Shown here piece by piece: positions 1 to 8,885 of a DNA stretch of 64,000 nucleotides. The notes beneath the pieces were generated by a model, which worked only from the letters and a program-made list of their open reading frames with translations, had not been told where the DNA came from and searched no databases. The stretch spans positions 1 through 64,000 of the forward strand of contig JAHHHK010000025.1 in assembly GCA_019359395.1 (NCBI GenBank), read 5' to 3'. Numbering within the stretch: the stretch's first letter is position 1; the number at the start of each line of letters is the position of its first letter. The translations under genes and the position numbers were made by a program. The stretch is from Komarekiella atlantica HA4396-MV6 (GTDB lineage Bacteria; Cyanobacteriota; Cyanobacteriia; Cyanobacteriales; Nostocaceae).

Positions 1-147
1 TGTTGAACTCCCGGTCAATGTGATATCTTTTCCGTAACACCTCAAGTCTGCCTTGCGATTGAGTACATTTTTCCCTATCTCAATCACTGTAAGGCTTTTG
101 GGTTTCGCACCGCGAACTAGTCTAAACCCAGTCATAATTCTTCGGTC
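1..147 (-). pseudogene. C-terminal fragment of a formylglycine-generating-enzyme-like (FGE-sulfatase) protein, cut by the window edge
   Basis: Read on the minus strand, an in-frame stop at 148-150 is followed by an open frame that runs off the left edge. Its first residues, DRRIMTGFRLVRGA, match the usual C-terminal ending of the FGE-sulfatase (SUMF1) domain, where GFRLVR is strongly conserved. The N-terminal bulk of that domain is missing because the stop lies directly upstream. About 30 further residues follow the motif and I cannot assign them. A truncated remnant is the simplest reading. A new gene starting at the ATG at 133-135 is possible. The family call rests on one motif only. Confidence 0.35.
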
Positions 148-163
148 TTATCCCAAACTCACG

Positions 164-1240
164 TTACTTTAAATGTTCGGTAAAAAATGACGTGAGTTTA
201 TCAAAGGGAATTAACTCAACTCTGTCATATAAATCAACGTGTCCTGCTTTCGGAATGATATACAATTCTTTGGGTTCGGCTGCACGTTTGTAGGCATCCT
301 CACTAAACTCTCTTGAGTGAGCTTTATCACCCGTGATGAAAAGCATAGGACGAGGGGAAATCGTTTCTATGTCATTAAACGGATAAAAATTCATAAACTT
401 GACGTTACTACTTAGCGTCGGGTGCGTTGTGAGTTCCGGCGATCCTCCTTTAGGCGTGTATTCACCTCTCGGTGTACGGTAGAAATCATAAAACTCACGC
501 TGGATAGGGGGTGTGTTTTCATCTAACTTATGTACAGTCCCACTGGTGTATTTGGTTTCACCATCGGTAAACTCTACATAACGTTGCTTTGCAGCCTCCT
601 CCTGGATTTTCTTTCTCTGCTCAAGGGTCAGCGAACGGTTAAGTGCATTTCGGTTGGCTGCTCCCATATCGTACATGCTGACAGTTGCGATCGCTTTCAT
701 TCGCGGATCAATCTTAGCGGCACTGATAACAAAGCTTCCGCTACCACAAATTCCAATTATTCCGATTCGGTTTCTGTCAACAAATGGACGAGTACCAAGA
801 AAGTCAACTGCTGCACTGAAATCTTCAGCATAAATATCAGGCGCAACAGCGTTGCGTGGTTCGCCCTCACTCTCACCCCAGAAAGACAAGTCAACAGATA
901 AAGTCACAAACCCTCGTTGAGCCATATTTGCAGCATACACATTGGCACTTTGTTCTTTTACAGCTCCCATAGGATGCCCAACAATGATCGCCGAATGTTT
1001 TTTACTCTGATCTAAATTCTTGGGAATAAATAGATGTCCCGCAACATTCATTTTGTATTGGTTTTTAAAAGTAACCTTATACATTGCAATGTTATCGCTT
1101 ACCTTAAAAGTTGTATATGCGTTTGGTGTTATTTTTTCCATTTCTTTTCCCTTTTCTGATTGTCCTTTTTGTTCTGTTTGTGTGTAAGCCTGCCCGCTGA
1201 TCATGAGAGTCATCATCCCTAAAATTAATATATATTTCAT
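164..1240 (-). CDS. Secreted alpha/beta hydrolase, dienelactone-hydrolase-like
   Basis: This protein of about 358 residues has an N-terminal signal peptide (MKYILILGMMTLMISGQAYT) and an alpha/beta hydrolase fold. Visible motifs are HPMG (oxyanion region), the nucleophile elbow GICGSG with Cys where most hydrolases have Ser, an Asp in FITGDKA and a His in KAGHVDLY. A Cys nucleophile is known in dienelactone hydrolases. The start was placed at 1240 because GGGGAG lies just upstream and the signal peptide begins there; the frame stays open to 1312 but adds a non-signal extension. The substrate is unknown. It is divergent from the AraC-type regulator at 1482, which may control it. The export signal and codon style differ from the neighbouring cyanobacterial genes, so acquisition by transfer is possible. 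Confidence 0.8.
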   Translation of the reverse strand: MKYILILGMMTLMISGQAYTQTEQKGQSEKGKEMEKITPNAYTTFKVSDNIAMYKVTFKNQYKMNVAGHLFIPKNLDQSKKHSAIIVGHPMGAVKEQSANVYAANMAQRGFVTLSVDLSFWGESEGEPRNAVAPDIYAEDFSAAVDFLGTRPFVDRNRIGIIGICGSGSFVISAAKIDPRMKAIATVSMYDMGAANRNALNRSLTLEQRKKIQEEAAKQRYVEFTDGETKYTSGTVHKLDENTPPIQREFYDFYRTPRGEYTPKGGSPELTTHPTLSSNVKFMNFYPFNDIETISPRPMLFITGDKAHSREFSEDAYKRAAEPKELYIIPKAGHVDLYDRVELIPFDKLTSFFTEHLK

Positions 1241-1481
1241 ATAATTTCTCCCCTTTTCATTGTTAGATTCACAGATTGAAATTGTTGCTCTATTAATCTG
1301 AAATTTCTCCAAATATCAATCTGGTTTTTATCAGCAGCGTTTCTACCGTTTGCTGTATGAGTTCAATTATGCGGGCGTGAGAACGGATAGCGTGAGGACG
1401 TTCATCGAAAAAAACCGGACAATTCTCCAAAAATCCGCCGCGTCATGTGCTGAAGAGAAACAAAGCCTTTAAGATAAATTT
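1241..1481. other. Divergent intergenic region between the hydrolase and AraC genes, with a possible coding remnant
   Basis: This gap should hold the promoters of both divergent genes. On the plus strand, 1302-1472 is open in one frame and encodes a basic, aromatic-rich stretch that includes GFYQQRFYRLLYEFNYAG. It has no start codon of its own and ends at TAA 1470-1472. It looks like the 3' tail of a lost gene, but I do not recognise the family. No clear operator palindrome was found. Confidence 0.3.
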
Positions 1482-2408
1482 ATGAACCAAAGAGAAGCAG
1501 AATTTGAAAAGCGAAAGATGCAGATCAATCGGGAAGAGTTGATCGAAAGAATGATTCGTCTCGCTCCCGAAAACAGCCTTTTGGAAGTGTTTCCGGGCAT
1601 TTTCATATATCAATCGTCGAAACCGACCGAGAGTCAGGTATCCGTATTAAAACCCGCCTTCTGCGTCATCGCGCAGGGCAGTAAGGATGTGCTTTTGAAC
1701 GATGAATTATTTCACTATGATTCCGGTCATTACTTAATCTCGACGCTTGATTTGCCGATTATGAGTAATGTTGTCGAAGCGTCAGAGGAAAAACCTTATT
1801 TGAATCTTCGGATAGACCTCGATCCGGCACTTGTTGCTGCGGTGATGATTGAATCCGGCATCGAAACAAAAAAAAGCGGTGCCGGAGTCAAGGCGATGGA
1901 TGTCAGCCCGGTTGATGCCGATTTGCTGGAAGCGGTCGTCAAATTGGTGAAACTATTTGACACGCCGGACGAAATGAAGTTTCTCGCGCCGCTCATCATC
2001 CGCGAGATCATCTACCGGCTTTTAAAAGGAAAACAGAGCGCACGCCTGGGCCAGCTGATCGCTACGGAAGGCGACGCGCAGCGCATCTCCAGGGTGGTCA
2101 AGCAAATCCGCGAGAACATCGATCAGCCGCTAAAAATCGAAGATACAGCCCGTGAGATCGGCATGAGCGTGTCAGGCTTTCACCAACATTTTAAGTCTGT
2201 TACGGCAATGAGTCCCTTGCAGTTCCAGAAACAAATACGGCTTCAGGAAGCGCGCCGTCTGATGCTCGGCGAAAACATGGACGTGGCGATCGCCAGCTTT
2301 CGCGTCGGTTACGATGATCCGTCTTATTTCAGCAGGGAATATAAAAAACTATTCGGTATTCCTCCGCATCGTGATATCGCCAAGCTGCGTAGCAATTTAG
2401 GGCAATAA
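1482..2408 (+). CDS. AraC-family transcriptional regulator
   Basis: The protein has 308 residues. The N-terminal part (about 25-190) resembles the AraC_N ligand or dimerisation domain (pattern LLEVFPGIFIYQSSKPTES). The C-terminal part (about 205-300) holds two helix-turn-helix motifs of the AraC/XylS type, including IEDTAREIGMSVSGFHQHFK and VAIASFRVGYDDPSYFSREY. The family binds promoter DNA and usually activates a neighbouring gene, here plausibly the divergent hydrolase. The gene is visibly richer in G+C than its surroundings, which fits recent acquisition. An alternative start MQINREEL lies about 12 codons downstream. Confidence 0.85.
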   Translation: MNQREAEFEKRKMQINREELIERMIRLAPENSLLEVFPGIFIYQSSKPTESQVSVLKPAFCVIAQGSKDVLLNDELFHYDSGHYLISTLDLPIMSNVVEASEEKPYLNLRIDLDPALVAAVMIESGIETKKSGAGVKAMDVSPVDADLLEAVVKLVKLFDTPDEMKFLAPLIIREIIYRLLKGKQSARLGQLIATEGDAQRISRVVKQIRENIDQPLKIEDTAREIGMSVSGFHQHFKSVTAMSPLQFQKQIRLQEARRLMLGENMDVAIASFRVGYDDPSYFSREYKKLFGIPPHRDIAKLRSNLGQ

Positions 2409-2938
2409 GAATTGGACAAGTTTATTGGTGCAAAGGACTAATACAAAGTTGCTCGCTTTTTGTTCCGCCGCGTTGAGCATAAGCAAAAACGGCGTGGTAA
2501 AACCGAATTCTGGCAGCAGTCAAAAAAAGTACTCGTAAGACCAAAAAAGAACAACCCCAGTCTGCTTGAGATTGCAGTTTTTCCCTATTTTTCCCGAACC
2601 TCTCCCCCATAAAAAGGAATAAATTTCCTAAAACTATTGTCTAATAATGGCTGATTAATTTGAGTACATTATTAATACCTATTAATAGATGAGATATAGG
2701 TAGTGAAATAATATATGCAGTATTTGTTGAGAGTTAAATTAATAGCCGACAGTTGTCAATTAAAATCATCATTTTAAATATTAAATTTAAAATTCTAATA
2801 TCAAAGATGTAATACACTGACTTCCTGGTGGCTATTTCTAATTCTGCTATTCACAGGTTCTCTTTATTCAGTTGAGAAAACCAAGCGATGCCTAGGTTGG
2901 GCTACGCCTACGCTACAAGGTGAGACAGGAAGAAAATC
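2409..2938. other. Intergenic region upstream of nifJ
   Basis: There are 530 bases without a convincing gene. The first part is open for about 57 codons on the plus strand (ending TAA near 2610) and encodes a very basic sequence with FWQQSKKVLVRPKKNN; it has no start or recognisable family and may be a remnant. From 2620 on the sequence is A+T-rich. A short repeat, cctaggttggg followed by gctacgcctacgctac, lies at 2891-2917. Its first 11 bases recur in the element at 41.8 kb. The nifJ start codon follows gacaggaagaaaatc. Confidence 0.4.
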
Positions 2939-5900
2939 ATGAACAAAACCTTTGCAACTATTGACGGGAATGAAGCTGTTGCCCGTGTTGCCTACAAATT
3001 AAATGAGGTAATTGCCATTTATCCGATCACCCCCTCTTCAGCAATGGGTGAATGGGCGGATGCTTGGTCGGCTGAAGGTCGTCCCAACCTCTGGGGTACT
3101 ATTCCCAGTGTTGTGCAAATGCAGAGCGAGGGCGGAGCTGCTGGTGCAGTGCATGGGGCACTGCAAACGGGTTCCTTGAGTACCACCTTCACGGCATCTC
3201 AGGGGTTATTGTTGATGATACCCAACTTCTACAAAATTGCTGGCGAACTTACTAGCGCTGTAGTTCATGTTGCAGCCCGCTCCCTAGCTACCCACGCTTT
3301 ATCAATTTTTGGTGATCATAGCGATGTGATGGCAGCCCGTGCTACTGGGTTTGCTTTGTTGTGTTCTGCCTCAGTGCAGGAAAGTCAAGACTTTGCCCTG
3401 ATTGCCCATGCAGTCACTCTAGAGACGCGAGTACCTTTTATGCACTTTTTTGATGGCTTCCGTACCTCACATGAAGTGCAGAAAGTCAAATTGCTTTTAG
3501 ATAACGACTTGCGATCGCTAATTCATGACCAGTTAGTACTCGCCCACCGTACCCGCAGTCTCACCCCAGACCGACCAACTTTGCGGGGTACAGCCCAAAA
3601 TCCTGATGTCTACTTCCAAGCCCGTGAAGGCGCTAACCCCTACTACAACGCCTGTCCTGAAATCGTCCAGCAGATCATGGATAAATTTGGCGATCGCACA
3701 GGTAGGTATTATCAAATCTATGAATATTATGGTGCAGACGATGCCGATCGCGTCATCGTCATCATGGGTTCAGGTGGTGAAACAGTCCACGAAACCGTCG
3801 ATTATCTCAACGCCGGCGGTGAAAAAGTTGGTGTAGTGAAAGTGCGACTCTATCGCCCCTTTGATGTGCAACGGTTTGTTGCAGCTTTACCAACTAGTGT
3901 AAAAGCGATCGCTGTTCTTGACCGCACCAAAGAACCAGGTAGCGCCGGGGAGCCGTTGTATTTAGATGTAGTGGCTGCCGTTCATGAGGCGTGGGGGGAG
4001 AGGAGGGCAGGGGGAGCAGGGGGAGAATTCCTAACTCCTCACTCCCTTGTAGAGACGCGATTAATCGCGTCTCTACTCAGCACTCCTAAAATCATTGGTG
4101 GTCGTTATGGGCTTTCTTCCAAAGAATTTACGCCGGCAATGGTAAAGGGCGTCTTTGATAATCTCGCTCAAGTGCAGCCGAAAAACCACTTTACTATTGG
4201 TATTAATGACGATGTTAGTCATACTTCCTTGAGCTTTGACTCTAACTTTTCTACTGAACCAGATAACGTTGTTCGGGCAATGTTCTACGGGTTAGGTTCC
4301 GATGGTACAGTCGGTGCTAACAAAAACTCGATTAAGATTATTGGGGAAGAAACTGACAACTACGCCCAAGGTTATTTTGTTTACGACTCTAAGAAATCTG
4401 GCTCAATGACCGTTTCTCACCTACGCTTCGGGCCTGAGCCAATTCGCTCCACTTATCTAATAGACAAAGCCAACTTTATAGGTTGTCATCATTGGGGTTT
4501 TCTAGAACGCATAGATCTTCTGAAAGCTGCCGTTAATGGGGCAACTTTGCTGCTTAACAGTCCATACAATGCAGATACCGTCTGGGAAAATCTACCGCTG
4601 AAAGTACAGCAGCAAATCATTGATAAGCAGCTGAAGTTATATGTTATCAATGCTAGTCAGGTTGCCCGCGAAAGTGGCATGGGTGGAAGAATTAACACGA
4701 TTATGCAAGTATGCTTTTTTGCTTTAGCGGGTGTCTTGCCACAGGAAGAAGCGATCGCTAAAATCAAACAAGCAATTGACAAAACTTACGGTAAAAAAGG
4801 CGCGGAAGTTGTCCGCATGAATTTGCAAGCTGTTGATAACACTCTTGCTAACTTGCATAAGGTAGACATACCACCTACCATCAATAATCAACAATCTACA
4901 ACTATCAATCCCTTTCCCCTCAGCGCTCCTGAATTTGTCCGGGATGTCTTAGGTAAAATCATGTCTTGGGAAGGCGATGATTTACCTGTGAGTACCTTAC
5001 CTGTAGATGGCATCTTTCCCAGTGGTACTGCCAAATGGGAAAAACGCAATGTAGCAGAAGAGATCCCTGTGTGGGATGCAGATGTCTGCGTTCAATGTGG
5101 TAAGTGTGTTATGGTTTGCCCTCACAGTGCCATCCGCGCCAAGGCATATCAAGCGAGTGAGTTAGTCAACGCACCACCAACCTTCAAGTCAACTGGTGCA
5201 AAAGACAAGGACTTTGCTAACCAGAAATTTACCATTCAGGTTGCCCCAGAAGACTGTACAGGCTGCACTATTTGTGTAAATATTTGTCCTGCCAAAAATA
5301 AAGCTGAGCCAATGCATAGGGCGATTAATATGGCACAGCAGTTACCTTTGCGAGAGCAAGAGCGGAAAAACTGGGATTTCTTCTTGAGTTTGCCCAATCC
5401 TGACCGACGGCAGTTGAAACTGAACCAGATTCGTCAACAACAACTCCAAGAACCTTTGTTTGAATTCTCTGGTGCTTGTGCAGGTTGTGGCGAGACACCT
5501 TATTTAAAATTATTGACACAACTATTTGGCGATCGCTCCGTAATTGCCAACGCCACAGGTTGTTCCTCCATATATGGTGGCAATCTTCCTACTACACCTT
5601 GGACGACAAACGCCGAAGGACGCGGCCCCGCATGGTCAAATAACTTATTTGAAGATAACGCTGAATTTGGTTTTGGCTTCCGCCTCTCCTTAGATAAACA
5701 AGCTGAATTTGCGGCAGAACTACTACAACAATTGAGCGGTGAAATAGATGAAAAGCTTATCCATTCCATCCTCAATGCTGAACAAAAATCTGAAGCTGAC
5801 ATCTGGGAACAGCGGGAAAAAGTGGCACTGTTGCAGCAGCAGTTAAACAAAATTGTGACTCTAAACCCCAATCTGCAATCCAAAATCCAAAATCTCAAAT

Positions 5901-6580
5901 CAATTGCTGACTACCTGGTAAAGAAAAGCGTCTGGATTGTCGGCGGTGACGGTTGGGCTTATGACATTGACTTTGGCGGTATCGACCATGTGCTAGCCAG
6001 TGGCCGCAATGTAAACATCTTGGTAATGGATACAGAAGTATATTCTAATACAGGCGGTCAATCTTCCAAAGCCACCCCACGAGCAGCAGTTGCTAAATAT
6101 GCCGCTAGTGGCAAGCCTGCACCCAAGAAAGACTTAGGTTTAATTGCTATGACCTACGGAAATGTCTACGTAGCGAGTGTAGCTCTTGGTGCTAGGGATG
6201 AACATACCCTAAAGGCGTTCTTAGAAGCAGAGGCTTACGATGGCCCGTCCTTAATCATTGCTTACAGCCATTGCATTGCCCACGGCATCAACATGACCAC
6301 AGCGATGGATCACCAAAAATCCCTGGTAGAATCAGGTCGGTGGTTGTTGTATCGCCATAATCCTGAGTTGCAAAAACAGGGTAAAAATCCCTTGCAATTG
6401 GATATGCGATCGCCCACGCAGTCAGTAGAAAAATCAATGTACCAAGAAAATCGCTTCAAAATGCTTACCAAAAGCAAACCCGACCATGCACAGCATTTGT
6501 TAAAACTAGCGCAAACTGAAGTAAACGCTCGTTGGCAAATGTATCAATATTTAGCAGAGCGTAAACCATCCCAGTGCTGA
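2939..6580 (+). CDS. nifJ: Pyruvate:ferredoxin (flavodoxin) oxidoreductase
   Basis: This 1213-residue single-chain PFOR oxidises pyruvate with CoA to acetyl-CoA and CO2 and passes the electrons to ferredoxin or flavodoxin. It needs thiamine diphosphate and three 4Fe-4S clusters. The ligand motifs are visible: CVQCGKCVMVCP near residue 717, CTGCTICVNICP near 773, and the C-terminal CAGCGETPY near 846. The N-terminal YPITPSSAMGEWAD and the ThDP-domain segments ATGCSSIYGG and GGDGWAYDIDFGG are also typical. A low-complexity insert of about 28 residues near 354-381 carries one copy of the dispersed palindrome in frame. Another stretch near residues 640-660 (PPTINNQQSTTINPF) also looks like a linker expansion. 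No nitrogenase genes are nearby, so it may serve general fermentative metabolism or nitrogen fixation. Confidence 0.95.
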   Translation: MNKTFATIDGNEAVARVAYKLNEVIAIYPITPSSAMGEWADAWSAEGRPNLWGTIPSVVQMQSEGGAAGAVHGALQTGSLSTTFTASQGLLLMIPNFYKIAGELTSAVVHVAARSLATHALSIFGDHSDVMAARATGFALLCSASVQESQDFALIAHAVTLETRVPFMHFFDGFRTSHEVQKVKLLLDNDLRSLIHDQLVLAHRTRSLTPDRPTLRGTAQNPDVYFQAREGANPYYNACPEIVQQIMDKFGDRTGRYYQIYEYYGADDADRVIVIMGSGGETVHETVDYLNAGGEKVGVVKVRLYRPFDVQRFVAALPTSVKAIAVLDRTKEPGSAGEPLYLDVVAAVHEAWGERRAGGAGGEFLTPHSLVETRLIASLLSTPKIIGGRYGLSSKEFTPAMVKGVFDNLAQVQPKNHFTIGINDDVSHTSLSFDSNFSTEPDNVVRAMFYGLGSDGTVGANKNSIKIIGEETDNYAQGYFVYDSKKSGSMTVSHLRFGPEPIRSTYLIDKANFIGCHHWGFLERIDLLKAAVNGATLLLNSPYNADTVWENLPLKVQQQIIDKQLKLYVINASQVARESGMGGRINTIMQVCFFALAGVLPQEEAIAKIKQAIDKTYGKKGAEVVRMNLQAVDNTLANLHKVDIPPTINNQQSTTINPFPLSAPEFVRDVLGKIMSWEGDDLPVSTLPVDGIFPSGTAKWEKRNVAEEIPVWDADVCVQCGKCVMVCPHSAIRAKAYQASELVNAPPTFKSTGAKDKDFANQKFTIQVAPEDCTGCTICVNICPAKNKAEPMHRAINMAQQLPLREQERKNWDFFLSLPNPDRRQLKLNQIRQQQLQEPLFEFSGACAGCGETPYLKLLTQLFGDRSVIANATGCSSIYGGNLPTTPWTTNAEGRGPAWSNNLFEDNAEFGFGFRLSLDKQAEFAAELLQQLSGEIDEKLIHSILNAEQKSEADIWEQREKVALLQQQLNKIVTLNPNLQSKIQNLKSIADYLVKKSVWIVGGDGWAYDIDFGGIDHVLASGRNVNILVMDTEVYSNTGGQSSKATPRAAVAKYAASGKPAPKKDLGLIAMTYGNVYVASVALGARDEHTLKAFLEAEAYDGPSLIIAYSHCIAHGINMTTAMDHQKSLVESGRWLLYRHNPELQKQGKNPLQLDMRSPTQSVEKSMYQENRFKMLTKSKPDHAQHLLKLAQTEVNARWQMYQYLAERKPSQC
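4049..4076. repeat. Dispersed palindrome inserted in frame in nifJ
   Basis: This is a perfect 28-base palindrome centred on gacgcgattaatcgcgtc with gtaga/tctac arms. It reads VETRLIASLL in the nifJ frame. It sits after a G-rich low-complexity stretch (about 3990-4040), and both together form an insert compared with ordinary PFOR sequence. The same core occurs at 6581, 6611, 26245, 26275, 27352, 27391, 27430, 55412 and 55451. Confidence 0.9.
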
Positions 6581-6635
6581 GTACAGACGCGATTAATCGC
6601 ATCTGTACAAGAGACGCGATTAATCGCGTCTGTAC
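6581..6635. repeat. Two copies of the gacgcgattaatcgcgtc palindrome after nifJ
   Basis: Copy one spans 6581-6608 (one mismatch, cgcatctg) and copy two 6611-6635. Both begin or end with gtac-type arms and can fold into long hairpins directly after the nifJ stop codon, so they could act as a transcription terminator or mRNA stabiliser. A C-rich stretch follows (6650-6675). Confidence 0.85.
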
Positions 6636-6727
6636 AAAAGTCAGTATTTATTCTCCCCCTGCTTCCCCTGCCCACATCCAAGGGTTTGCTACAGTGAGAA
6701 TTATTCGGCAACCGTGAGGATTGGCAA

Positions 6728-7435
6728 ATGGTTAGAGAGTACTCACCCCAAACACAATCCAATTCGCCCCAGAAACATCTGCCTCCGCTTGAAAGTGGCG
6801 ATCGCCTGACTCGCCCTGAATTTGAGCGGCGTTATGCAGCTGCTCCCGATATTAAAAAAGCGGAACTGATTGAAGGAATCGTTTACGTGGCATCTCCCTT
6901 AAGACATGAACAGCATGGCAAACCCCACAGTCGAGTTATGACTTGGTTAGGCGTCTATCAAGCAATGACCCCCGGTGTTGACTTGAGCGATGCCCCGACA
7001 GTCAGGCTAGATTTAGATAACGAACCCCAGCCAGACGCGGTGCTGTTTATTGAATCTGCTATGGGTGGACAAACTCAATTGAGCAGCGATGGTTATATTG
7101 AAGGATCGCCTGAGTTTATTGTGGAAATTGCCGCCAGTAGCGCCGCCATTGATAGGGGTAGCAAAAAGCAGGTTTATCGCCGTAACGGGGTGCTGGAGTA
7201 CGTAATCTGGCAATCTTACGAGAATCAAATTGAATGGTTTCACCTCACCGATGGCGACTATCGATTACTATCTCCTAGTGTAGATGGCATCATTCGCTCC
7301 CAGGTGTTTCCAGGGTTGTGGTTAGCTGTGGAAGCACTGCGAAACAATCAGATGGCGCGGGTGTTGGAGGTGTTGCAGTTGGGATTAGATTCAGCTGAAC
7401 ATGGGGAGTTTGTGAAGCAATTGGAGAAGAAATAG
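6728..7435 (+). CDS. Uma2-family (DUF820) putative endonuclease
   Basis: The protein has 235 residues and belongs to the Uma2/DUF820 family, a PD-(D/E)XK nuclease-fold family greatly expanded in cyanobacteria. The expected active-site pattern is visible: Asp in PQPDAVLF, Glu in PEFIVEIAASS and Lys in the downstream KKQVYRRNGVLEYVIW segment. The biological role of the family is unsettled; proposals include restriction-like or mobile-element-associated functions. The ATG at 6728 gives the usual family length. It is convergent with the RibD-like gene on the other strand. Confidence 0.85.
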   Translation: MVREYSPQTQSNSPQKHLPPLESGDRLTRPEFERRYAAAPDIKKAELIEGIVYVASPLRHEQHGKPHSRVMTWLGVYQAMTPGVDLSDAPTVRLDLDNEPQPDAVLFIESAMGGQTQLSSDGYIEGSPEFIVEIAASSAAIDRGSKKQVYRRNGVLEYVIWQSYENQIEWFHLTDGDYRLLSPSVDGIIRSQVFPGLWLAVEALRNNQMARVLEVLQLGLDSAEHGEFVKQLEKK

Positions 7436-7495
7436 GCAGGCGATCGCTTCCATTGAACTGAGGACACTAAGCCAATAAACCCAAAATCATCGGTA

Positions 7496-8215
7496 TTACT
7501 CAGAATAAACCTTTCTCTGTGCTGAATCGGACAAATTTTTGAGTGTGCGATAGTGCAAAAACAACTCGCTTCCCATCTGGCGAGTTTCCACGAGTTCAAG
7601 TTGAGGAGCAGCACTAGGTGCAAAACCCTCTCCCTCTACTGGGCTGGGCGCACGCTGTCCCCCGTAAATAACCGGCCAAATAGTCAACCACCAATCATCA
7701 ATTCGCTCCGCCTCCACCAAAGCAGCTATTAAAGAGCCACCTCCCAAAGCCACAACTTTGCGAATACCCCGCTCTGCCATTAAGGTGTAAGCTTTATCCC
7801 AGTCTAAATCTGTATCCCCCAGATCAATTAAGTCAGCTTGCTTTTGCAGAGCCGCTGCATCAGAATTGCGTTCTAAACCAGTGCGTGTCGTAAATATCCA
7901 TCGCTCAACATCCTGGCGAAAAAAAGGGATATCTGATGGGAGATTAAGCGATCGCGATACCACACAAGTAATAGGCTGAGGAGACTGTCCGCGAACCTGA
8001 CGCGCTGCTAACAGTTCAGGATTGCGAATTGTAAAGGTTGTCCCCTCGGCTCGAATTGTCCCCGCTCCCACCAAGATTAGATCAGCAAGAGATGCTTGAT
8101 ATTCTAAGTGTGCTTGATCGGCTGGATCAGAATCGCGTGGTGCTCTAGGATCTACAGCACTAATCTTTCCATCAGCCGTCATGGCAAGAACTACGGTTGT
8201 TTGAATAGCTGTCAT
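7496..8215 (-). CDS. RibD C-terminal-domain reductase (riboflavin pathway or dihydrofolate-reductase-like)
   Basis: The 239 residues contain only the reductase domain, without the N-terminal zinc deaminase of bifunctional RibD. MTADGKIS near the N-terminus, ILVGAGTIRAEG and ALGGGSLIAALV match the NADPH-binding RibD_C/DHFR-like fold. The family reduces 5-amino-6-ribosylaminouracil 5'-phosphate in riboflavin synthesis, though single-domain paralogues may act on other substrates. A short proline/glycine-rich stretch near residues 192-202 (APSPVEGEGF) looks like a variable loop. The gene starts only 24 bases after the HLIP gene on the same strand, so co-transcription is possible. Confidence 0.75.
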   Translation of the reverse strand: MTAIQTTVVLAMTADGKISAVDPRAPRDSDPADQAHLEYQASLADLILVGAGTIRAEGTTFTIRNPELLAARQVRGQSPQPITCVVSRSLNLPSDIPFFRQDVERWIFTTRTGLERNSDAAALQKQADLIDLGDTDLDWDKAYTLMAERGIRKVVALGGGSLIAALVEAERIDDWWLTIWPVIYGGQRAPSPVEGEGFAPSAAPQLELVETRQMGSELFLHYRTLKNLSDSAQRKVYSE

Positions 8216-8239
8216 GGCTACGTTAATACGAGCAACAAT

Positions 8240-8419
8240 TTACAGGATGCCCCAAAAATGGAGGAAGCCTTGACCAGTAAAAGCTTCAATTAAGATAACA
8301 GATAAAAAACCAATCATTGCTAAGCGACCGTTCCAATTTTCACTTTGAGGAGTGAATCCAAGAGGCAAAGCATTGGGGTCTTGTGAAGGAGTAGGCGTAG
8401 TTTTCTTAAAACCTGACAT
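8240..8419 (-). CDS. High-light-inducible protein (HLIP, small CAB-like)
   Basis: The protein is 59 residues with a single membrane helix carrying the chlorophyll-binding signature [12 protein letters not shown], followed by a short hydrophobic C-terminus. HLIPs bind chlorophyll and carotenoid and protect photosystem assembly intermediates in the thylakoid membrane under excess light. The start at 8419 is preferred over the longer open frame because AGGAG stands 8 bases upstream and the N-terminus then matches typical HLIPs. The RibD-like gene follows on the same strand. Confidence 0.88.
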   Translation of the reverse strand: MSGFKKTTPTPSQDPNALPLGFTPQSENWNGRLAMIGFLSVILIEAFTGQGFLHFWGIL

Positions 8420-8885
8420 GTAAAAGCTCCTGTATATTGCGTTGTCTAAGTTGCGACTGTAGGTAATATAGTGCAATAGATAATTAAGAAAATATAGTAG
8501 TGAAATCCACCCGTATAGTTTGCCAGGGTATCTCAAAATCAGTAAGCTGTGGCGATCGCGTCAAAATCTCATTCACCTGCTTGGGCGTTGCATGAATACT
8601 GGACTTTGTGTAGGGATTTAGTCAAAGTGGGTGATAGGACGCTGAAAAATAAGCACAAGATTGTTCGCTTTTGTGTCTAATGGCTCAGGTAAAAACTGTC
8701 CAAAGTTCTGTATAAATATACTGCAACCGTAGTTTTTCAAACGGTGTTTTCTTAGCTACATATACAAAACTACTTTGGCTTTAGGAAGCGTCAGTCGTTC
8801 GGTGCTGACCCTACAACCTTTTGTTCAGCAGGTAAAACGCGGTTCAGATTTAAGGCAGAAATTCCTTTTTGAAAGGAGAATGGTG
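8420..8885. other. Intergenic region between the HLIP and PPOX genes
   Basis: This divergent spacer should hold promoters for both flanking genes. It contains one HIP1-like gcgatcgc near 8551 and is otherwise A+T-rich. I see no RNA gene or palindrome. The frame upstream of the PPOX gene is open from 8775, but no ribosome binding site supports an earlier start. Confidence 0.4.

Noticed and set aside
1796-2011. Minus-strand frame in the AraC gene
   Set aside because: Shadow of the coding strand, no family features.
6544-6762. Minus-strand frame with CTDAINRV repeats as a gene
   Set aside because: It is the palindromic repeat read as protein after the nifJ stop codon; no start signal or family.
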